64,000 nt of DNA from a virus. The translations under genes and the position numbers were made by a program. Below, piece after piece: positions 7,641 through 15,540 of the stretch. Location: IMG/VR virus record IMGVR_UViG_3300046804_002762, positions 1 through 64,000 of that record; one strand, given 5' to 3'. Each line of letters opens with the position of its first letter. Positions within the stretch are counted from its first letter, which is position 1. Below the pieces are notes generated by a model. It was given only the letters and a program-made list of their open reading frames with translations. It was not told the DNA's origin and made no database searches.

Positions 7641-9077
7641 ATGCCTACTTTTTATAACTTTAGAGAAAACGGACTTGATTATAGTTTTGATGATGTCTTT
7701 GTACCTGCGGACTTATTTCGTGATGGGAACTTATGGACTTGGGGTTATGGAGGTAGTGGACGACTAGGAAACGCAACAATAACCAGTGCATCCACTCCAG
7801 TCACTACATTTTCCGGAGGAACCAATTGGAAACAAGTATATATTACAACTAATCTTAGCACAGCAATCAAGACCGATGGTACTTTATGGACCTGGGGCGG
7901 TTCGGGTAATGGGAGACTTGGAAATGGACAAACAACAGGTACTTTTAGCACTCCAATCACCACATTTGCTGGAGGAACCAATTGGAAACAAGTAAGTTGT
8001 GGAAGTCAATGTGTAGCAGCAATCAAAACCGATGGAACCTTATGGACTTGGGGAGATGGATCTGGTGGAAGACTTGGAAACGCAACAATAACCAGTGCAT
8101 CCACCCCAATAACAACATTCGCAGGAGGAAGCAATTGGAAACAAGTAAATTGTGGTAGTTCTTATATGACAGCAATTAAAACTGATGGAACCTTATGGAC
8201 TTGGGGAGATGGATCTGGTGGAAGACTTGGAAACGCAACAATAACCAGTGCATCCACCCCAATAACAACATTCGCAGGAGGAAGCAATTGGAAACAAGTA
8301 AATTGTGGTAGTTCTTATGTGGCAGCAATCAAGACTGATGGAACCCTATGGGCTTGGGGTAGTGGATCTGGTGGAAAATTGGGAAACGGAGTAACAACAG
8401 GTAACATATCAACTCCAGTCACCACATTTGCTGGAGGAACCAACTGGAAACAAGTTGCTTGTGGAATCAATCATGTAGTAGCAATCAAGACTGATGGAAC
8501 TTTATGGGCTTGGGGAGATAATGATTCTGGGCAATTAGGAGATATTTTAACCGCCTTAAGATTAGGCGATCGAGGTGGATCTATGGCTGCAAGTTCTTCC
8601 GTAGTAACCGGAATAAGCACAACAGGTTTATCTATAGGAGATACACTCGTAACTACTGATCCATCTAATATATTTATCAGTGGATCAACAATAAGTTCTA
8701 TAGGTGTAGGCAGTGTTAATCTTTCTAGTGCAAACATTTCTGCCTATACTGGAGTATTTTCCTTTGCGAGATATTTCCCTCCTATATCTACGCCAATTAC
8801 AACATTTGCTGGGGGAAACAACTGGAAACAAGTAAGTGGTGGAGATTATTACACAGCAGCAGTCAAGACTAATGGAACTTTATGGACTTGGGGGGCTTCT
8901 CATTATGGTCAACTTGGAAATGGATTAAGACAAGGAGTCGGGAGTGTAAATCTTAAAAGAATAACAGATATTAGATCCACTCCAGTCACCACATTTGCTG
9001 GAGGAACCAATTGGAAACAAGTAAGTTGTGCTGATGATAATGCATCAGCACTCACCTACGACGACCCAGTGATCTAA
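7641..9077 (+). CDS. RCC1-like seven-bladed propeller protein 3, with insertion in blade 6
   Basis: 478 residues, with another unique N-terminus (MPTFYNFRENGLDYSFDD). Seven WG-LGN/LGD units are present. Blades 3 and 4 are nearly identical in DNA. Blade 6 (WAWGDNDSGQLGD) is followed by a ~75-residue Ser/Thr/Gly-rich insertion (about residues 297-375) before the propeller resumes at STPITTFAGG. The insertion could form an extra loop domain on one face. No promoter is obvious just upstream; the late promoter for the next unit overlaps its stop. Confidence 0.8.
   Translation: MPTFYNFRENGLDYSFDDVFVPADLFRDGNLWTWGYGGSGRLGNATITSASTPVTTFSGGTNWKQVYITTNLSTAIKTDGTLWTWGGSGNGRLGNGQTTGTFSTPITTFAGGTNWKQVSCGSQCVAAIKTDGTLWTWGDGSGGRLGNATITSASTPITTFAGGSNWKQVNCGSSYMTAIKTDGTLWTWGDGSGGRLGNATITSASTPITTFAGGSNWKQVNCGSSYVAAIKTDGTLWAWGSGSGGKLGNGVTTGNISTPVTTFAGGTNWKQVACGINHVVAIKTDGTLWAWGDNDSGQLGDILTALRLGDRGGSMAASSSVVTGISTTGLSIGDTLVTTDPSNIFISGSTISSIGVGSVNLSSANISAYTGVFSFARYFPPISTPITTFAGGNNWKQVSGGDYYTAAVKTNGTLWTWGASHYGQLGNGLRQGVGSVNLKRITDIRSTPVTTFAGGTNWKQVSCADDNASALTYDDPVI
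8038..8345 (+). repeat. Nearly identical adjacent propeller blades (156-bp unit)
   Basis: Bases ~8041-8190 and ~8197-8346 encode consecutive blades that differ at only a few positions, for example Y-M-T versus Y-V-A after GSS. The rest of the gene's blades differ far more, which points to a recent duplication or conversion event. Confidence 0.8.
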
Positions 9078-9081
9078 ATAC
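9074..9081 (+). promoter_or_regulatory. Late promoter, CTAAATAC
   Basis: An exact cyanophage late-promoter string. It overlaps the stop codon of the third propeller gene and lies 22 bases before the sulfotransferase start. It probably drives 9103-15212. Confidence 0.75.
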
Positions 9082-9102
9082 TCATAACAACTGAAAAACA
9101 CT

Positions 9103-9885
9103 ATGAAGACTTTGTATTTTCTTGGAGGACTTCCAAGAAGTGGTTCTACATTATTAGGGTCACTTCTCAATCAACATCCAGACATTTATGTTTCTCCTAC
9201 ATCTCCACTAGGTGATGTAGTGACTGATATAGAAAAAATATTCAATAAAGTAGACCAACAGTTTACTTTTGACCGAAAAGCAATATCTTATAATGTTTAT
9301 AAAGCAGTTCTTGCTAACTTTTACAATCATATTCCAAAATCAACAATTCTAGATAAGCATCGGTTTTGGGGGAAGAACCTAGATACAGTTCAAATGTTTC
9401 TTTCCAACAAACCAAAAATTATAGCAACTTATCGTTCTATTCCAGAAGTTCTTACATCTTATATTTCTCTCATAGAACGGTCTAAGCACGAAGATAATTT
9501 TATTGATAATCATTTAAGAACAGATAATCTTCCAATCACAAATAATAATCGTGCTGAATATATTTGGAGATATTATGTTTCTCCATCTTATGAGAGTATG
9601 GTGTACGGTCTTACAAAATATCCAGACTGGGTTCATCTGGTAGAATATAATAGTCTTGTAGAAAATCCAGAAGCAGAGTTAAATAAAATTTATGAGTTTC
9701 TAGAGATTCCTTATCATACAAATACCTTTAATAATATTGATAATGCTTGTGGAGAACAGAAAGATGATGCTTGGGGATTAAAAGGTCTTCACGATATTCG
9801 TCCAAATCTATCTAAAATCTCACAAAATCCTATTGATGTAATAGGAGAAGAAAATGTAAAACTTTATTCCAAGTTTGATTTATGA
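9103..9885 (+). CDS. Sulfotransferase family protein
   Basis: 260 residues. The N-terminus has the PAPS 5'-phosphosulfate loop, GLPRSGSTLLGSLLNQHP, followed by the usual helix. A likely 3'-phosphate motif is YRSIPEVLTSYISLIERS near residue 110-130, and WGKNLDTVQMF precedes it. The length fits a minimal bacterial sulfotransferase domain. It probably moves sulfate from PAPS to a glycan or protein. It opens a late operon of sugar enzymes, so sulfation of a virion or tail glycan is the simplest idea. Confidence 0.8.
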   Translation: MKTLYFLGGLPRSGSTLLGSLLNQHPDIYVSPTSPLGDVVTDIEKIFNKVDQQFTFDRKAISYNVYKAVLANFYNHIPKSTILDKHRFWGKNLDTVQMFLSNKPKIIATYRSIPEVLTSYISLIERSKHEDNFIDNHLRTDNLPITNNNRAEYIWRYYVSPSYESMVYGLTKYPDWVHLVEYNSLVENPEAELNKIYEFLEIPYHTNTFNNIDNACGEQKDDAWGLKGLHDIRPNLSKISQNPIDVIGEENVKLYSKFDL

Positions 9886-10691
9886 AAACTCATTTGTTAG
9901 TGGTTCTTCAGTCTCATTCAAAAGGCAATAGAGAAACCGATGAAAATCATAAAAGATATTGTAATGCTCCAAAGATTGAAGTATCTTCAAGATGTATATT
10001 TTCTGTAATTGATGCTTTGAATTATGCTCAAGAACAATATCCAGATTATGAAATAGAACTCCAAATTTTTGATGACCACTCAGACCAAGAGTTTCTGGAT
10101 ATTCTTCAACGACTTATTGATACTACAAAGTTCAAAGTCAACCTAACTCATATTGAAACTTATGGCATAATGCCTTCTATACTTCGTTGCTATGAGCACG
10201 GCAGAGATTGTGGGAAGGATTGGGTGTATTTTATTCAAGATGATTTTCTTCACCAACAAAATTCTATTGAGTTGATGATACATGCGATTAATCAATTTAG
10301 TTGTAATTTGGGACAGCCCGTTAGTATTTTCCCATTTAACAAACCGGCAGAATATCATGATCCAGTAAATACTGCTGTTCCTTGCAATCTTGTGGTTGGA
10401 AAAGATCGTTATTGGAGAACTAATATACATGTTGCAGTTACTTTAATGACTCATGTTAATGTTATAAAAAACAATTGGGATTTATTTTATAAGATGGGGA
10501 CCAGCGAGGTTAGTGATAGTATGGAAATGGATAGTATTTGTAAAATCTATTATGAAAAAGGATACTACTGTTTTACACCTATTCCATCATTAGCACTGCA
10601 TATGCAGACAGAATGGGATAAGGACTTTTTTATTGATTGGAAATCTTGGTGGAATGAATATGATTTGGAGAAATTAAATGAAAAAAATTGA
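9882..10691 (+). CDS. GT2-like glycosyltransferase
   Basis: 269 residues. It starts with a beta strand (THLLVVLQSHS), has an IFDDHSDQEFLDIL segment like the nucleotide-sugar pocket of GT-A enzymes, and WVYFIQDDFLHQ, which places a DD (DxD-like) metal site near residue 118. It overlaps its neighbours by 4 and 14 bases. The acceptor is unknown. Confidence 0.65.
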   Translation: MKTHLLVVLQSHSKGNRETDENHKRYCNAPKIEVSSRCIFSVIDALNYAQEQYPDYEIELQIFDDHSDQEFLDILQRLIDTTKFKVNLTHIETYGIMPSILRCYEHGRDCGKDWVYFIQDDFLHQQNSIELMIHAINQFSCNLGQPVSIFPFNKPAEYHDPVNTAVPCNLVVGKDRYWRTNIHVAVTLMTHVNVIKNNWDLFYKMGTSEVSDSMEMDSICKIYYEKGYYCFTPIPSLALHMQTEWDKDFFIDWKSWWNEYDLEKLNEKN

Positions 10692-11376
10692 AGTATTTTT
10701 AAGACATTGTTATTATTCAAAAATTCAAGAAGCACCAGGAAAACAGAGACCTGAGTGGTGGGATAAAGAAAAGGTATTTCAGAACTTTAAGAGTACTCTT
10801 AATCCAGAAACTACAAACTACACAATTATCTACGATAAACATTATGGGGAAAGAAAGGATACTTTCCTTAAAGATGAGAAAAATGTCTATGAAATAGATT
10901 GTGGTAAAGAATCTCAAAGTTTTATCCAAACTTTGAATTATATTCTTTCTCAAGATTTAGATGATGATGTGATTGTTTATTTTTTAGAGGATGACTATGT
11001 TCATCGTCCAGGATGGGATAAAGTTTTAATTGATGGATTTAGTCTTCCTGTAGAATACGTAACTCTTTATGATCATGGAGATAAGTATCAAGAGATGTAT
11101 AAAGACTTTATGACTAAAGTTCTTCATACAAAATTATCTCACTGGATGCCCGTTCCATCTACAACTAATACCTTTGCTACCAAATTTAAGACATTAAAGG
11201 AAGATAAAAATATTCATATCAAATATTCTTTAAGTTATGAGCCAACCTATGATCACGGTAAATTTTTGGAACTACATAGTAACAGAAGAACTTTGATTTC
11301 TTGTATTCCTGGTTATTCCACACATTGCGAATCAAATTTATTATCACCTTGTATTGATTGGAAAAATTACTTATGA
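10678..11376 (+). CDS. GT-A-like glycosyltransferase
   Basis: 232 residues with VIVYFLEDDYVHRPGWDKVL around residues 98-117, a typical GT-A metal-binding EDD region followed by an aromatic-Pro-Gly segment, and a C-terminal HCESN stretch. The overlap with the next gene is ATGA. Similar in layout to the previous gene, so they may act in sequence on one glycan. Confidence 0.6.
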   Translation: MKKIEVFLRHCYYSKIQEAPGKQRPEWWDKEKVFQNFKSTLNPETTNYTIIYDKHYGERKDTFLKDEKNVYEIDCGKESQSFIQTLNYILSQDLDDDVIVYFLEDDYVHRPGWDKVLIDGFSLPVEYVTLYDHGDKYQEMYKDFMTKVLHTKLSHWMPVPSTTNTFATKFKTLKEDKNIHIKYSLSYEPTYDHGKFLELHSNRRTLISCIPGYSTHCESNLLSPCIDWKNYL

Positions 11377-13505
11377 ATTGGAAAGATGTTTCTGGATTTT
11401 TTGATTCAGATTTAGTCTATAAATTAGCAACAAAAACATTTCCAGAAGGATCTACCTTTGTAGAGATTGGATCCTGGATGGGAAGGTCTACTTGCTGTCT
11501 AGGTCAATTAATCAAAGATTCTAAAAAAGACATTAAGGTTTATGCAGTAGATACATTTGAGGGTAGTGAAGAGCACGGAGAATTATTAAAGGAAATTAGA
11601 GAACACTCAACTTCATTATTAGAAATTTTTAAAGGTCATACATCTTTATGTGGTGTTGATCATCTTATCACTCCAATCAAAGGAGCAAGTCTTGATGTTG
11701 TAAATCAATTTGAAGATCAGAGTATTGATTTTATTTTTATTGATGCTTCCCATGATTATGCTAATGTATTAGCAGATATTAGTGCTTGGTATCCTAAACT
11801 AAAACCAGGCGGTCTTATTGCTGGTGACGACTATGCTCCATGTTGGGGTGGAGTTATTCAAGCAGTAAATGAATATTTTACTGGTAAAACAGTATTTTTT
11901 CTAAATGGTGCCTTACAATATCCATATTCACAAAAAGTTTGGCATTGGTGTCATTTTAAACAATCAAAGGAGATGAAAAAGATGGATGTAACTCTTTATG
12001 CAATCGCAAAAAATGAGGAAAAAAATGTTGAGCGATTTATTGAAAACTCAAAGAAATTTTCAAAAACAATTGTAGTTGATACGGGAAGTACAGATAATAC
12101 AGTTCAACTTCTTCGTGATGCTGGTATTGAAGTTTACGAACATCCTCAGACCAGGGAAGAATTTGATTTTTCTGCAGCAAGAAATCAAGCACTTTCCTAT
12201 GCGGAAACTGATTGGGCTTTTTCTCTAGACTTTAATGAAGATTTGGAAGACTTTTTTCCAGATGGTCTAGAAGTTGTTGCTGGAGAGTTTACTACATTTA
12301 ATCATGAACGATATGATAAAGTTGATGATAAAGAACCAACATTAGGACAAGCATCTCATACTCGTTTTCATAGAACTAAGAACTATGCTTGGGTGAATGC
12401 AGTTCACGAAACTCCAACGTTCATTCCAACAGAAGATTATCTAAACGAAGTTGCAGTTGATACAACTATTAAAATTACAAAGAATGTTCATAATACTGTA
12501 GACAAAGAACTTTTTTACCTGTCTATCTGTGAAAGAGAATTTAATAAGGATCAAACTAATACTTATTTTCTTTGGTTTATTTTCAAACATTATTTCAATG
12601 TTAAGAATATTCAAAAAGTAATTGAATTTGGTCAGCATTATTTGAATATTTCCAAACCTTATTTTGATCCAATGAGGATTGATGTTTTTATTATGACTAG
12701 CATCTCTTTAATCAGTTCTGGAGATATTCAAAAAGCATCTAATTATGCTTTCCATGCACTCAGTGAAGCAATGAATATTGGTGGAGAAATTATTGGTAAA
12801 GCATTTACTCATTTGCTGAATATTGGAAAATTAACACAAAATCCAAATATTATCGTATTTGCAACGGCATTTAATCCAGATACACTAAGACTTCCAGAAA
12901 GAACAGAATCAATTGATAAGTTGTTCTTAACTAATTTGGACGATACTCCAACTACTGCTTGGATGGGACATCGTAATTTTGCAGAGTGGATTGTAAAACA
13001 ACTGAATCCAGAAGTAATTGTAGATCTTGGAGTTGACTGGGGTTATTCTACATTCTCATTTGCTATTCCAAGAATTGGAAAGGTATATGGTATTGATAAT
13101 TTCTCAGGTGATGATTTTATTGGAACAGTAGATTCTTATCCTTTCGTAACCATGAAGAGAGATAAGTTACACCTTCAAGATAATATTGAATTCATCAAGG
13201 GTGATTTTAATGAAGTGGTAAAAACATGGGATAAGAAGATTGATATTCTTCACATTGATGGAAGTCACCATTATGAAGATGTCAAAAAAGATTTTGAAAA
13301 TTGGAGTAAATTTGTAAATGATGATGGCGTAATTCTACTTCACGATACTGCTATTGAAGATTATGATGGAAAATTCTATGGTGTTAAAAAATTCTTTGAT
13401 GAAATTGATTTACCAAAATGTACCTTTACCCACTCCTTCGGACTTGGTGTAATTTCTAAGAATGAAAAACTAATTGAATTGATTAAGAATACTTTTAATC
13501 TATGA
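11373..13505 (+). CDS. Methyltransferase-glycosyltransferase-methyltransferase fusion
   Basis: 710 residues from the ATG at 11373 (a TTG 15 bases upstream is less likely because ATGA coupling is present). Domain 1 (residues ~20-190) is a class I SAM methyltransferase: FVEIGSWMGRSTCCLGQL, YAVDTFEG, DFIFIDASHDYANV, LKPGGLIAGDDY. Domain 2 (~205-330) is a GT2 domain: LYAIAKNEEKNVERFI, VVDTGSTDNTVQLL, FDFSAARNQALS. Domain 3 (~540-700) is a second SAM methyltransferase: VDLGVDWGYSTFSFA, YGIDNFSG, DILHIDGSHHYEDV. The fusion probably builds and O-methylates a sugar. The middle ~200 residues are helical with no clear family. Confidence 0.8.
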   Translation: MNWKDVSGFFDSDLVYKLATKTFPEGSTFVEIGSWMGRSTCCLGQLIKDSKKDIKVYAVDTFEGSEEHGELLKEIREHSTSLLEIFKGHTSLCGVDHLITPIKGASLDVVNQFEDQSIDFIFIDASHDYANVLADISAWYPKLKPGGLIAGDDYAPCWGGVIQAVNEYFTGKTVFFLNGALQYPYSQKVWHWCHFKQSKEMKKMDVTLYAIAKNEEKNVERFIENSKKFSKTIVVDTGSTDNTVQLLRDAGIEVYEHPQTREEFDFSAARNQALSYAETDWAFSLDFNEDLEDFFPDGLEVVAGEFTTFNHERYDKVDDKEPTLGQASHTRFHRTKNYAWVNAVHETPTFIPTEDYLNEVAVDTTIKITKNVHNTVDKELFYLSICEREFNKDQTNTYFLWFIFKHYFNVKNIQKVIEFGQHYLNISKPYFDPMRIDVFIMTSISLISSGDIQKASNYAFHALSEAMNIGGEIIGKAFTHLLNIGKLTQNPNIIVFATAFNPDTLRLPERTESIDKLFLTNLDDTPTTAWMGHRNFAEWIVKQLNPEVIVDLGVDWGYSTFSFAIPRIGKVYGIDNFSGDDFIGTVDSYPFVTMKRDKLHLQDNIEFIKGDFNEVVKTWDKKIDILHIDGSHHYEDVKKDFENWSKFVNDDGVILLHDTAIEDYDGKFYGVKKFFDEIDLPKCTFTHSFGLGVISKNEKLIELIKNTFNL

Positions 13506-14092
13506 AGGTAGTTCAAATAGGTTCTAATAAAGGAAACGATGATCTATCAGAATACTTACTATCCAATTATGAACAGTTAGACTTTGGATTGTTTGTAGAA
13601 GCAATACCATTACACACAACAGAACTAAAAAAATGCTATTCAAAGTACAATAATATTTTTGTAGAAAATGTTGTTGTTAAGTCTCCACACTATGAAAAGG
13701 ATGAAATAAAATTTTATTTTCTAACAAGTAATAAACCAGATTATGGAATTTCATCCTGCTCAAAAGAGCACATAGAACAACATATTAGAGATATACCTCA
13801 TTTATCGGGTGGTAAAATTTTAGAATTTAATTTACCACGTATAACTATGGAAAATCTTTTAGACAAATACAGCATTGAGTCTTTAGATTTATTGGCACTT
13901 GATGCGGAGGGTATTGAATCTGATATTCTCTTAAATTTTAACTGGGAAAAATATGATATTAAGAGAGTTCAATTTGAATATATTCACTTAAAGGAAAAAA
14001 CTAATACTGTTAAGGATATGTTCCTTAATATGGGATATAGACAAGTTAAACCTATAGATAGATTTAATTTTGATTGGGCATTTGAAAAATGA
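13502..14092 (+). CDS. FkbM-family methyltransferase
   Basis: 196 residues. The N-terminal VVQIGSNKGNDDLSEYL is the SAM-binding loop, followed by FVEAIPLHTTELKKCY and ITMENLLDKYSIESLDLLAL, then DAEGIESDILLNF, all in the order expected for FkbM methyltransferases, which O-methylate sugars and related groups. It overlaps the preceding gene by 4 bases. Confidence 0.8.
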   Translation: MKVVQIGSNKGNDDLSEYLLSNYEQLDFGLFVEAIPLHTTELKKCYSKYNNIFVENVVVKSPHYEKDEIKFYFLTSNKPDYGISSCSKEHIEQHIRDIPHLSGGKILEFNLPRITMENLLDKYSIESLDLLALDAEGIESDILLNFNWEKYDIKRVQFEYIHLKEKTNTVKDMFLNMGYRQVKPIDRFNFDWAFEK

Positions 14093-14859
14093 AGATTGTA
14101 ATTGAAAAAGGATTGTGGGAAACTGACTTCTTACTAAATGAAATTTTACCTAAAGGAGAAGTTTCTCATAATCTAAATGATGCTGCTGATGTTTTTATTT
14201 TTGCATCAAGGGCACACACATATAATGAGATATTATCAATAGTCCAAAAAACAAAACCAAAAATTATAATTTGCCTTTCTGATGAATTGATTGTAGAAAA
14301 TCTACAGCAGTTCAATCAGTTAGGCAATTATTGTGATTTATTTTTAAGGCAATATCATCATCCTCAATACACCTATACGTCAAACACAATTCACATTCCT
14401 CTTGGATATACAAATGGATGTAAAGTGTTTCAAGAACCAAAGGAATTAAATTGGTCTTTTCTTGGAGAAATCAAAACAGACCGACAAGAAATGATTGATA
14501 CATTCAGAAGTATTCCAAAACACTTTGTTGGTAAGTCTTTGTCCAAAGATTTAATGTGCAAGATATACTCTAAATCCATATTTGTTCCTTGCGGACGTGG
14601 TAATTCATCATTAGATTGTTTTAGACTTTACGAAGCATCTATGAATGGATCTATTCCCGTTCTTGTTGGTTCTCAAGATGAAATAGAATGCACTTTTAAG
14701 TATGAAGAAAATCCACCATGGATATTTGCAGAGACTTGGAAAGATGCATTAGATAAATGCGAATCACTACTAGAAAGACCAATAGATAATACACCAGTTT
14801 TGAATTGGTGGAAGAGTAGAATTGATAAGATTAAATCTAAAGTATTAGAGGTACTATGA
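14089..14859 (+). CDS. Exostosin-like (GT47-type) glycosyltransferase
   Basis: 256 residues. The C-terminal half reads FVPCGRGNSSLDCFRLYEAS, then MNGSIPVLVG, which is the donor-binding signature of exostosin-like enzymes (a glycine-rich turn, then R-x-x-E-A ... G-x-x-P-V). An earlier IHIPLGYTNG and WSFLGEIKTDRQEM fit the same fold. It overlaps both neighbours by 4 bases. Confidence 0.7.
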   Translation: MKIVIEKGLWETDFLLNEILPKGEVSHNLNDAADVFIFASRAHTYNEILSIVQKTKPKIIICLSDELIVENLQQFNQLGNYCDLFLRQYHHPQYTYTSNTIHIPLGYTNGCKVFQEPKELNWSFLGEIKTDRQEMIDTFRSIPKHFVGKSLSKDLMCKIYSKSIFVPCGRGNSSLDCFRLYEASMNGSIPVLVGSQDEIECTFKYEENPPWIFAETWKDALDKCESLLERPIDNTPVLNWWKSRIDKIKSKVLEVL

Positions 14860-15212
14860 AAATTACAATTCCCATTTCTGTAGGTGAACTTTTAGATAAG
14901 ATTACTATCTTGGAAATCAAATCTATGTTCACGGATGATAAGTATGTTTTAAAAGAATTAGAAGCATTAAATTTAATCAAAAGCACTCTAACTCAATATA
15001 CTTTAGAGTATGAAGTTCAACTTAAGAAAGTAAATGAAAAACTTTGGAAAATAGAAGATAAGTTAAGAAAGTTGGAGCAAGAGCAAAGATTTGATAATGA
15101 ATTTATTGAACTTGCTAGAAGTGTTTATAAAATTAATGATGAAAGAGCAAGAATAAAAAGAGAAATTAATGAATTGTGCAATTCTGATTATAGAGAAGTA
15201 AAGGTATACTAA
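14856..15212 (+). CDS. DUF6165 family protein
   Basis: 118 residues, beginning ISVGELLDKITILEIKS and containing NEKLWKIEDKLRKLEQEQ and ELARSVYKINDERARIKR, mostly helical coiled coil. This matches a small family usually found beside glycosyltransferase genes in phages and bacteria; its role is unknown. It is the last gene of the 9103-15212 unit. A late promoter overlaps its stop codon. Confidence 0.75.
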   Translation: MKITIPISVGELLDKITILEIKSMFTDDKYVLKELEALNLIKSTLTQYTLEYEVQLKKVNEKLWKIEDKLRKLEQEQRFDNEFIELARSVYKINDERARIKREINELCNSDYREVKVY

Positions 15213-15216
15213 ATAC
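15209..15216 (+). promoter_or_regulatory. Late promoter, CTAAATAC, facing a gene remnant
   Basis: An exact late-promoter string at the stop of the DUF6165 gene. The only open frame downstream is a short fibre remnant, so the promoter may be left over from a lost structural gene. Confidence 0.6.
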
Positions 15217-15231
15217 TTAAAAGTTCTTACC

Positions 15232-15357
15232 ATTGGCGTGCGAGGTGAAAATTATTTTGGGGGAAGAATATCACAAACACAAATATACAACAGAGCACTG
15301 ACAGCATTAGAAATTCAACAAAACTTCAATGCAAATCGTGGAAGGTTTGGCATCTAA
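15232..15357 (+). pseudogene. C-terminal remnant of a LamG/concanavalin-like tail fibre gene
   Basis: The frame from 15232 encodes 41 residues with YNRALTALEIQQNFNANRG and a terminal RFGI before the stop. This ending is typical of LamG (concanavalin A-like lectin) domains of cyanophage fibres. There is no start codon upstream in this frame, so this looks like the tail left by a deletion. The late promoter at 15209 supports a former structural gene. Confidence 0.65.
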
Positions 15358-15370
15358 CCACTTCTTAAAC

Positions 15371-15413
15371 TGGCACAAGACGCCACCAGAATCTCCCTGG
15401 TGGGTTTTATAGT
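15371..15413 (+). promoter_or_regulatory. TGGCACAAG-type promoter with internal terminator hairpin
   Basis: TGGCACAAG at 15371 and TATAGT at 15408 are 37 bases apart. Between them CCACCAG-aatctcc-CTGGTGG (15383-15403) forms a strong hairpin followed by GTTTT, so the same stretch can end upstream transcripts and start new ones. The next start codon is at 15436. Confidence 0.6.
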
Positions 15414-15435
15414 ATCTACAGTTCACCAGAGACCG

Positions 15436-15540
15436 ATGCGGTTCTCCAACCTAGACCGATTGATTTTTATTGGTAGTTTTATGATACTGATGAACTGGGG
15501 AGTTCGTCTTACTAATGTTACTTTGAATGCATTGTTCTGA
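15436..15540 (+). CDS. 34-residue membrane peptide
   Basis: A short frame starting MRFSNLDRLIFIGSFMILMN, with one hydrophobic segment. It begins 22 bases after the -10 box at 15408, and its TGA overlaps the ATG of the SprT-like gene (TGATG), suggesting coupled translation. It may act mainly as a leader for the next gene. Confidence 0.5.
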   Translation: MRFSNLDRLIFIGSFMILMNWGVRLTNVTLNALF

